From Celeribacter marinus (GTDB lineage Bacteria > Pseudomonadota > Alphaproteobacteria > Rhodobacterales > Rhodobacteraceae): a DNA stretch of 64,000 bases. Below the pieces are notes generated by a model. The model was not told the DNA's origin. It worked only from the letters and a program-made list of their open reading frames with translations, and made no database searches. The DNA lies in contig NZ_CP012023.1 of assembly GCF_001308265.1 (NCBI RefSeq), positions 1,316,932 to 1,380,931 on the forward strand, in the 5' to 3' direction. The translations under genes were made by a program, and so were the position numbers. This document shows positions 1 through 9,708 of the stretch, one piece after another; positions within the stretch are counted from its first letter, which is position 1; every line of letters begins with the position of its first letter.

Positions 1-580
1 TCTTTTGGCCCGTGATATCGTAGCTGCCATCGTCATTGCGCGTGGCTTTGGTGCGCAGTGCGCCAACGTCAGAGCCTGCGCCCGATTCCGTCAGGTTCAT
101 CGTGCCGCACCAGTCGCCCGACACCAGTTTAGGCAGGTACAGCGCTTTGATCTCGTCGCAGGCATGATGCTCCAACGCCTCGATCTGACCCTGACACATC
201 AGCGGCTCAAGCGCCAAAGACAAGCACGCGCCCGACATCATCTCGTTGACCACAGAAGCCAATGTGAGTGGCAACCCCATGCCACCATTATCCGGTTCGG
301 CCAACATGCCGATCCATCCACCCTCAGCGATTTGCGCGAACGCATCCGCAAAGCCAGGCGACGAAATCACACCACCGTTTTCAAGCCGCGCAGGGGTCAA
401 ATCCCCACCACGATCAAGAGGGGCCATCACATCATTTGAAAGCTTGGCCGCCTCGTCGATGATGGCCGCCACGACATCGCGGTCTGCTTCAGAAAAACGT
501 GCCGTTGATGCAACGCGGGCGTAATCCACCACATGATCAAGAATAAATGCGTAATCCGAAACAGGCGCACGGTAGGCCAT
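1..580 (-). CDS. Acyl-CoA dehydrogenase, N-terminal part (runs off the window)
   Basis: The first 193 residues of an acyl-CoA dehydrogenase are visible, reading leftward off the window edge. The start (MAYRAPVSDYAF) and the segment MNLTEPDAGSDVGALRTKA, the conserved flavin/substrate loop of the middle beta domain, resemble the longer DmdC-type (3-methylmercaptopropionyl-CoA dehydrogenase-like) subfamily, not short-chain fatty acyl enzymes. The family is FAD-dependent and makes a trans-2,3 double bond in acyl-CoA. The ATG at 580 has GAGGAG about 10 bases upstream. It lies downstream of yqgE on the same strand after a 120-bp gap. The substrate cannot be set from this fragment; the catalytic Glu lies outside the window. 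Confidence 0.88.
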   Translation of the reverse strand, partial: MAYRAPVSDYAFILDHVVDYARVASTARFSEADRDVVAAIIDEAAKLSNDVMAPLDRGGDLTPARLENGGVISSPGFADAFAQIAEGGWIGMLAEPDNGGMGLPLTLASVVNEMMSGACLSLALEPLMCQGQIEALEHHACDEIKALYLPKLVSGDWCGTMNLTESGAGSDVGALRTKATRNDDGSYDITGQK

Positions 581-700
581 GGTACAGGCTCCTCAGATTG
601 GGTTTGCGACAGGCTCACCCTCTTAACTATCCAAAGAACTGTAATGGATGGTCACCGACCGCCAACCCAAACGTGGCGTCACGCGTCCGGCATTGCGCGT

Positions 701-1273
701 TTAGGCGTGGCCTACCTCGCCCGATAGCAACGCAGGGCTGATCCCGATCGAACGCACAGAGGCCTCCCACTTTTGGTCATTGGGCACCTCAAATACGATT
801 TTCGGCGTAGGATCGACCGTCAGCCAACCGTTCTGCGCCAATTCCGCCTCCAGTTGGCCCGGCCCCCACCCTGCATACCCCAAACACAGCAATCGTTCGC
901 GTGGCCCACCGCCGCGCGCGATGTCCGACAATATCTCGCGCGATGCGGTCATGGAATACGTCGCATCCACCGCCAAAGAGGCGCTATCGGCTTGATAATC
1001 AACGCTATGCAACACAAACCCGCGCCCCAACTCCACAGGCCCGCCAAAATGGACGGGCAAAGGCGCCATCATATCGGTGACGTTTATGTCGAGTTGCTCG
1101 AACACATCATTGACCCGAATGTCTTGCGACACCTGATTGATAATTAGCCCCATAGACCCGTCATCCGAGTGCGCACACATGAAAATCACGCTGTTTTCAA
1201 ACCGTGGATCACCGATCCCCGGCATGGCAACAAGCAACTTTCCCGTCAGGTTGTTAAACGTTGTTTCAGACAT
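701..1273 (-). CDS. yqgE: YqgE/AlgH family protein
   Basis: A 190-residue protein of the YqgE/AlgH family (UPF0301), recognised from the N-terminal pattern LTGKLLVAMPGIGDPRF, then VIFMCAHSDDGSMGLIIN, and the central VHFGGPVELGRGFVLHS. The length is typical. The family is a compact cytoplasmic fold of unproven biochemical function; a link to alginate regulation has been proposed in Pseudomonas only. It is divergent from the DsbD-N-like gene at 1406 across a 132-bp gap. Identity is certain; molecular role is unknown. Confidence 0.95.
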   Translation of the reverse strand: MSETTFNNLTGKLLVAMPGIGDPRFENSVIFMCAHSDDGSMGLIINQVSQDIRVNDVFEQLDINVTDMMAPLPVHFGGPVELGRGFVLHSVDYQADSASLAVDATYSMTASREILSDIARGGGPRERLLCLGYAGWGPGQLEAELAQNGWLTVDPTPKIVFEVPNDQKWEASVRSIGISPALLSGEVGHA

Positions 1274-1377
1274 GCCCTACCTCACCTCATGTCGCCGCGA
1301 GGTGCAAGCGGAACCGCAACCGCGCGGCAACACAGCACCGTGTGAAACACCTCGTCTCCTATTTGTGAGTTTTGTAT

Positions 1378-1405
1378 GTGCGAACACCCCCCTATATGTT
1401 CACAC
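1378..1405. promoter_or_regulatory. Inverted repeat in the yqgE / DsbD-like divergent region
   Basis: Arms GTGCGAACA (1378-1386) and TGTTCACAC (1397-1405) are inverted with one mismatch and a 10-base spacer. They end just before the ATG at 1406. Position in a divergent promoter region suggests an operator or mRNA hairpin. I cannot name the regulator; it does not match the alphaproteobacterial LexA spacing. Confidence 0.35.
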
Positions 1406-2215
1406 ATGACACACATGCCCATCTTTTTGCGCCACGCGCTTGCCGTCACGACGATCGCGTGTTTCACCGCGACCGCCGCCCCCGTAACCGCGGCTGATGA
1501 GGCACAGGTATCTGTGCTGAACGGGTGGCGTATGGACAATGGTCATCATATGGCCGCCTTGCGGATTTCACTGGCGGACGGCTGGCACACCTATTGGCGC
1601 GCCCCCGGAGATGCGGGTATTCCACCCCGATTTGACTGGAGCGCCTCGAAAAACGTCTCGGGCGTACATGTGCATTGGCCAACCCCAAACGTCTACGCGC
1701 AAAATGATATGCGCTACGTTGGATACGAGGGCGAGGTGGTTTTGCCCCTTGAAATCCGACCCACGGCAAGCGGCGCAATTCACCTTGAGGGCGTCATCGA
1801 ATTTGGGGTGTGCGATGACATTTGCATTCCGATGACTGCGCAACTGCGCCTTGATCTTGACGGCACAGCACCCCAAAGCGATTACCCCGCAATCACAGCA
1901 TCACTCAACGACGCACCGACACGAATTACCGATGCAAAATGTGATGCGGCCCCCATCGAAGACGGATTGAAAGTCACTGTGACGCTTGGCGTCCCCTCAC
2001 TTGGCGCGCGCGAAATCGCCGTCATTGAACACCCTGACGCCGCCATTTGGGTGTCCGAGGCCATGACCACGCGCAAGGATACATCGACCCTAACCGCCGT
2101 CAGCGAGCTGGTTCCGCCACACGCCAAACCCTTTATGATCAACAGGTCCGATCTCACGATCACCGTGATCGGTAATGGCACGACTTATGAGGCGCGCGGC
2201 TGCACCGGTCGGTAG
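1406..2215 (+). CDS. Periplasmic protein with DsbD N-terminal-like domain
   Basis: 269 residues from the ATG at 1406; a second ATG at 1415 would give a cleaner signal peptide (PIFLRHALAVTTIACF, cleavage near AADEA). The mature protein matches the DsbD N-terminal domain (DsbD-alpha, Ig-like), with DGWHTYWRAPGDAG, a GYEGEVVLPLEI segment and the pair FGVCDDICIP whose two cysteines correspond to the thiol pair that relays electrons in the periplasm. The transmembrane and thioredoxin domains of full DsbD are absent, so it is a stand-alone domain, probably part of a thiol redox or metal-handling path. It converges on the RND permease with 5 bp between stops. Confidence 0.85.
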   Translation: MTHMPIFLRHALAVTTIACFTATAAPVTAADEAQVSVLNGWRMDNGHHMAALRISLADGWHTYWRAPGDAGIPPRFDWSASKNVSGVHVHWPTPNVYAQNDMRYVGYEGEVVLPLEIRPTASGAIHLEGVIEFGVCDDICIPMTAQLRLDLDGTAPQSDYPAITASLNDAPTRITDAKCDAAPIEDGLKVTVTLGVPSLGAREIAVIEHPDAAIWVSEAMTTRKDTSTLTAVSELVPPHAKPFMINRSDLTITVIGNGTTYEARGCTGR

Positions 2216-2220
2216 GTCAT

Positions 2221-5200
2221 TTACCCCGCGCGGCGGCGCGACATGACACCCGCAAACACCGCGTAAATCGCCGCATAGGCGACCATGATCCCGACAGAAA
2301 ACACGCCAACCGCGCGCGCCATTGTCCCGCCACCCAACACCTCTGGCATTGATCCCGATACCACCACCGCTCCAACAGTTGCCATCAGCCACGTGACGGT
2401 CGCAACGCCCGCCGCGACCGTGGCCACGCCCGCCGCACCGACACGGCGCGGGTGGGACAATGTGCGGCGCGTCGACGCCATCGCGCGACCAACGTCCAAT
2501 TGCATCGCCACAATCGCCGGCACCATCATCAACACGATCACCATTCCGAACCCCAACCCATAAGCAAGCGTCACAACGGTTGGCTTGAGAAATTGCGCAT
2601 CGGCGGATCTCTCATAGAGCAACGGCGCAAGGCCCAAAACCGTGGTCATTGTGGTCAAAAATACAGGCCGCAAGCGGTCAACCGTGGCGTCCACAATCGC
2701 GGGCATGAGCCCCCGATCTTCGGCGTATTCATCAATCGTCGTCACCAACACAATCGAATCGTTGATGATAATCCCCGTCATCCCGATCAGCCCCACAACC
2801 GAGAACATCGACAGCGGAATACCCCATGAGGCATGGCCATAAATCGCACCGATCAACCCGAATGGTATGATCGACATGACCACCAACGGACGCGTCCAAC
2901 TCGAAAAAATCCACGACAATGTCAGATAAATCCCAAGGAGCGCCGCCATCATACCCAACAGGGCATCGGACAAAAATCGGTTCTCTTGCTCGGCAAGACC
3001 CGCCACCTTGTAGGTGACGCCATAGTCCTCTTCGATCTGCGGCATTATCGTGTCGGCAATCGCCAGCTGTATCTCGCTTGCGCGCTCGGCGTTGTCTTCG
3101 CTTAGATCACCCGACACGGTCACGACCCGTAGACCGTTTTCGCGCCGCACCGTTGAAAAGCCCGTCTGGCGAGTCACCGATACAATATCGGCAAGCGGCA
3201 CATATTGCCCTGAGGTTGCACGCATCTGTGTGCGATCAAGAAAATCAGCCGTCAATTCGCCTTCGGGCAACTCCACACGCACGGTCGCGGTGCGTGTTCC
3301 ATCAGGATAACTCGCCGCCTCGATCCCGCCCAAACGATTGGACAATGTGCGCCCCAAAGCATCGATGGTAAAGCCAAGCGCCTCGCCTTGCGGCGTCAGC
3401 TCCAAAATCAACTCTTCTTTGTCATAGGACAAACTGTCCTCAAGAGCTGACACCTCAGCGAACAAGGCAAGCTTGGCTTTCAATCCTTCTGCGGCGGCCT
3501 TTAGCGTCTCGGAATCCGCCCCGACCAACTCAATGTCAATCGCATCACCACCGGGGCCAAAGTTGCCGCGCCGAAACGACACTGTTTCGGCAAGCGGGTG
3601 ATTTACAACTTCCTCTTGGAGCGCTCCGACGAAAGCGAAGGATGAATAGGGACGTAGATCCGCGTCGATGAGCTCGACGGAAATCCCACCCAATTGATCG
3701 CTGTCTTTCGTGTCCGACCCCGACAAACCACGCCCCGCATTTCCGCCCACTTGGGCCAACGCATACGCGACGGGGTTAACCCCGTGTTCCTCTTCGAACT
3801 TTAGTCCGGTCACTTCGACTGCGCGCTGTAACTCCATCATCATCGCATGGGAGTCGTCGCGCGTCGCACCGGGTGCCATGGCAAAATTCCCCGAAATCAC
3901 GGGCTGCTCGGGCGAGTTGAAGAAACGCCATTGCACCGCACCTGTGATCAGCTGCGAAATCTGCATCGCCAAAAGGACAAAAACGGCGGCAACAACCGGA
4001 TAGCGAAGACGCACAACCCACGTCACGAACGGGCGAAATGCACGCTCGCGCACAACCCGAAACCCTTTGTCGACCTGCCGCGAGGGCCAATCATACCAAT
4101 GCAATTTTTGATGGCTCGCAACCGTATGGCTCAGGTGGTTCGGCAATATGATGAAACACTCGACCAAGGAGGCCAACAGCACCACAATGACCGTAAACGG
4201 GATGTCGGAAAGCATGTCGCCAAAACGACCCGAAATGGCGGTCAAACCAAAGAACGCGATGATCGTTGTCATGGTCGAGGAGAACACTGGCGCAAACATA
4301 CGCCGCGCGGCATTCTCGGCGGCCTCTACCGGCCCTTCGCCCAAACGGCGTGCGCGAAAATCGGCGTGTTCACCCACCACAATGGCATCATCGACGACGA
4401 TGCCCAACGTGATGATAAGGGCAAACAGCGAAATCATATTCAACGTCAAACCCGCCGCGTACATGAGCGCAATAGCCGACAACATCGACACAGGAATGCC
4501 CGCCGCAACCCAAAGCGCGGTGCGCGCGTTCAGAAACAAAAACAAAAGTGCCGCAACCAGCGCCAACCCCATCGCACCGTTTGTGACCAAGATGTCCAAA
4601 CGCGCCTTGATGGCCTCGGCGCGGGTGCGAAACAGATCAAGTGTCACACCATCGGGCAGGGTCAATTGCATCTGTGCCGTGACGTCCTCAACGATCCCTT
4701 GTAGCTCAATCGCATCGCCCTGATCAGAGCGGACGACTTTGACGCTCACCGCACCATTGCCGTTGACGAAAAAGGCCTCATCACGGTCGATCCCTTCGAC
4801 GCGGATATCCGCCACATCGCCAATCGTTAGCTTTGAACCATCGTCATTCGAGCGCAGCACAATATCGGATATTTGTGAGGCCGTCCGTTTCTCAACACCG
4901 GTGCGCACACGCGATGTGCCGCCGCCAACACTCCCCGCAGGACTGGTGTCTACCTCGGCCGAAATCGCCGCTGCGATATCGCTCATGGTGACATCATATT
5001 TGATCAGATTGATCGTCTCGACTTCGATAATTGTCTCGGGGGCTGCGACCCCTGAAATGCTCGTCCGCGTCACACCCTCGGCAAACAGACGTATCACCAA
5101 CTCGTCCGAAAACCGCGCGAGTTGATCGAGGCCGACAGGGCCGGTAATGATCACATCCGTCACGGAATCAGTCCACCCGCCCCAGCGCACGGTGGCATCC

Positions 5201-5595
5201 TCTGCGCCCTCAGGTAGATTGGAGACGCCATCAATCGCCGCCTTCACATCATCGGCGGCGCGCTGCATGTCCCAATTCGGCTCAAAATCCAAACTGATGG
5301 ATGCCCGACCCTCGGACGAGGTAGACGCACTTTCCATCACCCCCTCAACGGCGAGTAACGTCGGTTCCAAAATCTGAACCACAGCGCGGTCAACATCCTC
5401 CGCACCCGCCCCCTCCCATGCCACTGAGACGCGCACGGTATCGACAACGACATCGGGGAAAAATTGCGCCCGCATACGCGGCAGAGAAAACAGCCCCGCC
5501 GCTATCAGCAGAACCAAAAGCAAGTTGGCCGCCGTGCGGTGGCGGGTGAAATAGGAGAGCACACCGCTCGCCTTAGACATGCGCAGTGCGGCCAT
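2221..5595 (-). CDS. RND-family efflux transporter permease
   Basis: A 1124-residue inner-membrane RND pump of the HAE1 (AcrB-like) class. It has an N-terminal transmembrane helix (TAANLLLVLLIAAG), a first periplasmic loop, then a helix block with the TM4 motif GIVVDDAIVVGE, whose acidic pair carries protons, a second periplasmic loop, and a second helix block (GMTGIIINDSIVLV). The family exports drugs, detergents or lipophilic molecules using the proton gradient with an adaptor and an outer-membrane channel. The start lies 2 bp after the adaptor stop, so the two are co-translated. The C-terminus has about 75 extra residues with two more predicted helices. No TolC-like gene is adjacent. Alternative start at 5580 (MSKASGV). 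Confidence 0.95.
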   Translation of the reverse strand: MAALRMSKASGVLSYFTRHRTAANLLLVLLIAAGLFSLPRMRAQFFPDVVVDTVRVSVAWEGAGAEDVDRAVVQILEPTLLAVEGVMESASTSSEGRASISLDFEPNWDMQRAADDVKAAIDGVSNLPEGAEDATVRWGGWTDSVTDVIITGPVGLDQLARFSDELVIRLFAEGVTRTSISGVAAPETIIEVETINLIKYDVTMSDIAAAISAEVDTSPAGSVGGGTSRVRTGVEKRTASQISDIVLRSNDDGSKLTIGDVADIRVEGIDRDEAFFVNGNGAVSVKVVRSDQGDAIELQGIVEDVTAQMQLTLPDGVTLDLFRTRAEAIKARLDILVTNGAMGLALVAALLFLFLNARTALWVAAGIPVSMLSAIALMYAAGLTLNMISLFALIITLGIVVDDAIVVGEHADFRARRLGEGPVEAAENAARRMFAPVFSSTMTTIIAFFGLTAISGRFGDMLSDIPFTVIVVLLASLVECFIILPNHLSHTVASHQKLHWYDWPSRQVDKGFRVVRERAFRPFVTWVVRLRYPVVAAVFVLLAMQISQLITGAVQWRFFNSPEQPVISGNFAMAPGATRDDSHAMMMELQRAVEVTGLKFEEEHGVNPVAYALAQVGGNAGRGLSGSDTKDSDQLGGISVELIDADLRPYSSFAFVGALQEEVVNHPLAETVSFRRGNFGPGGDAIDIELVGADSETLKAAAEGLKAKLALFAEVSALEDSLSYDKEELILELTPQGEALGFTIDALGRTLSNRLGGIEAASYPDGTRTATVRVELPEGELTADFLDRTQMRATSGQYVPLADIVSVTRQTGFSTVRRENGLRVVTVSGDLSEDNAERASEIQLAIADTIMPQIEEDYGVTYKVAGLAEQENRFLSDALLGMMAALLGIYLTLSWIFSSWTRPLVVMSIIPFGLIGAIYGHASWGIPLSMFSVVGLIGMTGIIINDSIVLVTTIDEYAEDRGLMPAIVDATVDRLRPVFLTTMTTVLGLAPLLYERSADAQFLKPTVVTLAYGLGFGMVIVLMMVPAIVAMQLDVGRAMASTRRTLSHPRRVGAAGVATVAAGVATVTWLMATVGAVVVSGSMPEVLGGGTMARAVGVFSVGIMVAYAAIYAVFAGVMSRRRAG

Positions 5596-5597
5596 CT

Positions 5598-7070
5598 TTA
5601 ACTCCCCATCCGGCTTTCTAGGCGCGTGATCAATTCGGCGGGCACCTCATCGGCGGCAAGCTGTTCTTTGATCCGCGCGCGCGCCTCTTCGGGCATACGT
5701 GTATTCCCATCGACAAAGGCGATGAGTTTCGCGCGCTGGTCGTCGCTCAGAGCAACCATGTCACTGTTCGCATCAGCTGCGCTTTGCGCATTTGTGTCCG
5801 GCTCGGCACCGTTTACGCGCACGCGGATACCCGCCCCTAAAAGCGGGCTGCGCTCCGCTACAATCTGACGTCCCGCAATCGCGGTCGCATCGACTATCAC
5901 GTCATCGCCTTGGCGTCTTAACACCGGTGCATCGCGCACTTCGAGGCGGCTCTCATCTGTGATAGCCAAAACGGTCTGTGAGGCATCAACGGCACTTGAT
6001 GGAATACGCGCCACATTTGTCAGTTCGGGTTCATCAATACGGACATTTACGAAATCACCCGGACGCAGCCCCGCCGAGACATCGAGACGCGCAAAGAGCA
6101 ATCGCCCCGTTTGACCATCGCCAACAGCCGCACTTTCACGGGTGACTTCGCCCGTGGCCGTTAAATCCACACCCGCAACATCCAAAGATACCGTCACAGG
6201 CAACCGCGGTAGGGCACGCTGATCTCCTACGAGACGGGAATATTGCTGTGTCGAAATCCGAAAAGCGACCTGAAGCGCATCGGGCGCAATCAACGATCCA
6301 ACCTGTTCGTTTGCATTCACAATCGCCCCCAGCGCCCCGACAACACCCGTCAACACACCATCGAACTCCGCAACAAGGGTCGTGTCGCCCAATGACCGCT
6401 CGGCCTCTTCAAGGGCGATTTGAGCCCGAAGAACCCCTGTCTTTGCTTGGTCCACACGGGCCTCTGCATTGGCAAGAGATTGACGTTTGGACAAGACGGC
6501 TTGGCGCGCAGACGCCTCCGACAGGGCCGCCGTTTCAACCGCACTGGCAGAGCCGACACCACGGGTTTGTAAGTTCTCTTGCCGCTCTAACGCGGCTGTG
6601 CGCAAATCAGTCTGTGCACGCGCCGCCGCCAGATCATCTACGGAAATGAGCAGCGCGCGCTCGGCCTCGCTCAGTTCGGCCTTGGCCTCTTGCACGTCCG
6701 CTTGCGCCACGCGCAGTGCGGCGGCCGCGTCAGCGGGATCAACGCGCATCAACACGTCCCCCGCCTTGACCGCACCGCCCTCCTCGAACCGCTCCGAAAG
6801 TTCGATAACGCGTCCACCGGCGGGCATACGCAACTCCAACGTGCGGCTTGCTTCAACCTCACCGTAGGTCGACAACACGGGGACAAGGCGCGATGGCGTG
6901 ACAGTCACGACATTCACCGCAAATTGCCGCTCGCGCGCAGGCGCAGAGGTGCCTTCGCGTGCCTGCCGCTCTTGGAACGCAGAATAAAATCTATACCCAC
7001 CAGCGATTAAGAGCGCTGTGGTCAGTGACATAAGAAAGAGGCCTACAAGAGAGCGGCGCAGAAAACGCAT
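5598..7070 (-). CDS. RND efflux periplasmic adaptor (membrane fusion protein)
   Basis: 490 residues. An N-terminal membrane anchor (RRSLVGLFLMSLTTALLIAGG) is followed by a barrel-sandwich half (GGRVIELSERFEEGGAVKAGDVL), a long alpha-helical hairpin rich in Ala/Glu/Gln at about residues 110-215, and the second half of the lipoyl-like domain (TTLVAEFDGVLTGVVGALGAIVNA). This is the classic HlyD/AcrA order. The tail at about 425-490 is Ala/Asp-rich and acidic and probably unstructured. It bridges the permease to an outer-membrane channel. It is first in a two-gene operon; the 142-bp upstream gap should hold the promoter. Confidence 0.94.
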   Translation of the reverse strand: MRFLRRSLVGLFLMSLTTALLIAGGYRFYSAFQERQAREGTSAPARERQFAVNVVTVTPSRLVPVLSTYGEVEASRTLELRMPAGGRVIELSERFEEGGAVKAGDVLMRVDPADAAAALRVAQADVQEAKAELSEAERALLISVDDLAAARAQTDLRTAALERQENLQTRGVGSASAVETAALSEASARQAVLSKRQSLANAEARVDQAKTGVLRAQIALEEAERSLGDTTLVAEFDGVLTGVVGALGAIVNANEQVGSLIAPDALQVAFRISTQQYSRLVGDQRALPRLPVTVSLDVAGVDLTATGEVTRESAAVGDGQTGRLLFARLDVSAGLRPGDFVNVRIDEPELTNVARIPSSAVDASQTVLAITDESRLEVRDAPVLRRQGDDVIVDATAIAGRQIVAERSPLLGAGIRVRVNGAEPDTNAQSAADANSDMVALSDDQRAKLIAFVDGNTRMPEEARARIKEQLAADEVPAELITRLESRMGS

Positions 7071-7212
7071 TGCGTGTCCCCGGATATAAGTTGAACAAGT
7101 AAGACAGACCTAGCACATCCGCCCAAGTCGTCCATCTCCATCATTCTACGATCTGCTCACGCAATTCCGTCGCATTTTTTTATCACTGTTTCGTGCGCAA
7201 CAGATCTGCGGG

Positions 7213-7755
7213 CTATGCGAGGCGTTTGTGCTCTTCGAGGCGCGGGATCATTTGCACGAAATTACACGGCTTATGACGGTGATCGAGTTGCCAAACGAGG
7301 ATCTCGTTCCACGCATCTTTACACGCGCCATTCGATCCGGGCAGAGCAAACAAATAGGTGCTTTTGGCAATTCCACCCGTTGCGCGTGACTGCACCGCCG
7401 AGGTGCCAACGCTTTTCATAGAGACAATCGTGAACATCGTCGCAAAGGCTTCGATCTCTTTCTCATAGACATCGCGGTGCGCCTCAACCGTCACGTCACG
7501 CCCCGTCAGGCCCGTGCCCCCCGTTGAAATCACAACATCAACCGCCTCGTCGTCAACCCACGCTTGCAATGTGTCGCGAATAAGCGGGCGATCATCGGTG
7601 ACAATTTTACGCGCGCCAACCACATGCCCCGCCGCCTCGATCAGCGACACCAACGTGTCTCCCGAGGTATCTTGAGCCATTGAACGCGAATCAGACACGG
7701 CCAAAACGGCAATCCGCAGCGGGATGAATTCTAGGCTCTCGTCAATATCGGCCAC
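7213..7755 (-). CDS. moaB: Molybdenum cofactor biosynthesis protein MoaB
   Basis: 180 residues of the MoaB/Mog (MoCF) fold, which adenylates molybdopterin or helps molybdenum insertion. The nucleotide/pterin-binding signature VVISTGGTGLTGRDVT is intact, as is LAVSDSRSM near the N-terminus and the C-terminal FALPGSNGACKDAW. It is the distal gene of a pair with the UDG (12-bp gap). moaD and moaE are in this window but 14 kb away in a separate cluster. Confidence 0.95.
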   Translation of the reverse strand: MADIDESLEFIPLRIAVLAVSDSRSMAQDTSGDTLVSLIEAAGHVVGARKIVTDDRPLIRDTLQAWVDDEAVDVVISTGGTGLTGRDVTVEAHRDVYEKEIEAFATMFTIVSMKSVGTSAVQSRATGGIAKSTYLFALPGSNGACKDAWNEILVWQLDHRHKPCNFVQMIPRLEEHKRLA

Positions 7756-7767
7756 GTCGAGGCTCCT

Positions 7768-8583
7768 TTAGCTGATAGTGCGCAACCGCGCCTGAATTTC
7801 CAAAAGATCGGCCCACGCCTCGCGCTTGGCCGCGGGGGTGCGCAACAAATAGGCGGGATGCGTCATCGGCATCGCGGGTTTACCCAGCACCTCTTCCCAC
7901 GTCCCGCGCAACCGCGTGATCCCCGCGCGGCCCGTGAGCGCCTGACACGCCAGATTGCCCATAATGACGATGATATCCGGATCGGCCAATTCGATATGCT
8001 TGATCAAAAACGGCGTTAGCATCGCAATCTCGTCAGGTGTCGCATCGCGGTTTTCGGGCGGACGCCACGGCAAGGCCGTGACAAGGTACAACCCGTTTTG
8101 CGTATCGGGCGATGCGCGATCCAAACCGATTGCCCCGAACATCTTGTCCAAAAGCGCCCCTGAGCGGCCAACAAACGGCGTGCCCTCGCGATCCTCATCG
8201 CGGGTAGGTGCCTCGCCAATGACCATCACCCGTGCCTGAGGATTGCCATCCCCAAACACCAAATTATGCGCGCCGCGTTTCAGGGCACAATGTTCAAATG
8301 TCGCCAACGCCTCACGCAAGGCATCCAGTGATCCGGCTGATTTCGCCGCCACCACGGCCTCTCCCACACCGTCAACCTCAGTCTCGACTTGCGGACGTAC
8401 GGGGGGGGGCGCTTTGCCCTTTGTCGCAACTGACGCTGGCGGCGCAGGTTTGGGTGCGGCTGCGGGCATGTCGTAGCGATTCACCGGATGCTCGCCAATC
8501 GGCTCGGACACGCCAAGCTCGACTTGCCAGTCCAACAACGCGTGCGCGTCCCAAAAATCGATGTGATCCAGATGAGTCTCCAT
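7768..8583 (-). CDS. Uracil-DNA glycosylase, family-4-like, lacking most Fe-S cysteines
   Basis: 271 residues. After a variable Pro/Ala-rich linker (residues 35-75) comes a UDG core with the uracil pocket GEAPTRDEDREGTPFVGRSG (family motif GEAPGxxED), RPPENRDATPDE and the HPAYLLR motif. It removes uracil from DNA in base-excision repair. Family-4 enzymes carry a 4Fe-4S cluster on four cysteines. Here only one is seen in place (HCALKRG); the partner three residues upstream is Phe, the KCRPP cysteine is Trp (LPWRPP), and the fourth is Leu (MLTPFLI). So the cluster is probably absent. It is divergent from pyrB and heads the moaB operon. Confidence 0.9.
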   Translation of the reverse strand: METHLDHIDFWDAHALLDWQVELGVSEPIGEHPVNRYDMPAAAPKPAPPASVATKGKAPPPVRPQVETEVDGVGEAVVAAKSAGSLDALREALATFEHCALKRGAHNLVFGDGNPQARVMVIGEAPTRDEDREGTPFVGRSGALLDKMFGAIGLDRASPDTQNGLYLVTALPWRPPENRDATPDEIAMLTPFLIKHIELADPDIIVIMGNLACQALTGRAGITRLRGTWEEVLGKPAMPMTHPAYLLRTPAAKREAWADLLEIQARLRTIS

Positions 8584-8745
8584 TGCGTCACGCTACATCG
8601 CCACGCAGCCAAGGTAAATCTACGCATTCGATAGTGCGCGCCATTGCCGCCCCGCCTCGCAGTTTCTATAAGCATGAGAAACTCGCACCGCCGCGCAGTC
8701 GATAAACGTGGCAAACCTGAACCATCGCGCTTTAGGGAGGCACAC

Positions 8746-9708
8746 ATGGCATTCCGACAGAAACACCTTCTGGGGATTGAACCGCTCCACCCCGAAGAGA
8801 TTAAAACTATCCTCGATGTGGCCGAGACCTATGTCGATCTCAACCGCCAAGCGCACAAACATTCAGATGCGCTCAAAGGTCTGACCCAGATCAACATGTT
8901 CTTTGAGAACTCGACGCGCACGCAAGCCTCATTCGAACTTGCGGGCAAACGCCTTGGTGCGGATGTGATGAACATGGCGATGCAAGCCTCCTCGATCAAA
9001 AAGGGCGAAACCCTGATCGACACCGCGCTGACGCTCAACGCCATGCACCCCGACCTCTTGGTGGTGCGTCACCCGCATTCGGGCGCTGTGGATCTGCTGG
9101 CGCAAAAGGTGAACTGCGCCGTGCTCAACGCGGGCGATGGCAAACACGAACACCCGACCCAAGCGTTACTGGACGCATTAACCATTCGCCGCGCCAAAGG
9201 CCGCTTGCACCGCCTGAACATCGCGATTTGCGGTGATGTCACCCATTCGCGCGTGGCCCGCTCCAACCTGATCCTGTTGGGCAAGATGGAAAACCGCGTG
9301 CGCCTCGTCGGGCCACCAACATTGGTGCCAAGCCAGTTCAAAGAGTTCGGATGCGAGATTTACGACAATATGGAAGAGGGTCTTAAAGACGTCGATGTCG
9401 TGATGATGCTCCGCCTGCAAAAGGAACGCATGGACGGCGGATTTATCCCCTCCGAGCGCGAGTATTTTCACCGCTACGGGTTGGATGCCGCCAAACTGGC
9501 CCACGCCAAACCCGACGCCATTGTCATGCACCCCGGCCCGATGAATCGCGGCGTCGAAATCGACGGCACAATTGCCGACGACATCAACCGCTCTGTGATC
9601 CAAGAACAGGTCGAAATGGGCGTGGCCGTGCGCATGGCCGCCATGGACCTGCTGGCGCGCAACCTCAAAGCTGACCGCGAGGCGGCGAACACAGGAGTGA
9701 TGGTATGA
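8746..9708 (+). CDS. pyrB: Aspartate carbamoyltransferase catalytic subunit
   Basis: 320 residues from ATG 8746, preceded by AGGGAGG at 8734-8740; the longer upstream frame is not needed. It transfers carbamoyl from carbamoyl phosphate to aspartate in pyrimidine synthesis. The carbamoyl-phosphate loop [13 protein letters not shown], the HPTQALLDA motif and the C-terminal HPGPMNRG are all present. No regulatory subunit (pyrI) is nearby. It overlaps the next gene by 4 bp (ATGA) and heads a run pyrB-orf-orf-pyrC-plsY, all closely spaced. Confidence 0.97.
   Translation: MAFRQKHLLGIEPLHPEEIKTILDVAETYVDLNRQAHKHSDALKGLTQINMFFENSTRTQASFELAGKRLGADVMNMAMQASSIKKGETLIDTALTLNAMHPDLLVVRHPHSGAVDLLAQKVNCAVLNAGDGKHEHPTQALLDALTIRRAKGRLHRLNIAICGDVTHSRVARSNLILLGKMENRVRLVGPPTLVPSQFKEFGCEIYDNMEEGLKDVDVVMMLRLQKERMDGGFIPSEREYFHRYGLDAAKLAHAKPDAIVMHPGPMNRGVEIDGTIADDINRSVIQEQVEMGVAVRMAAMDLLARNLKADREAANTGVMV

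Noticed and set aside
5..439. Long plus-strand open frame at the window start
   Set aside because: It is antisense to the acyl-CoA dehydrogenase frame, which has strong family motifs; composition is Arg/His-rich as expected of a shadow.
3847..4704. 285-codon plus-strand frame inside the RND permease
   Set aside because: Very rich in Arg, His and Gln with no family likeness; shadow of the permease gene.
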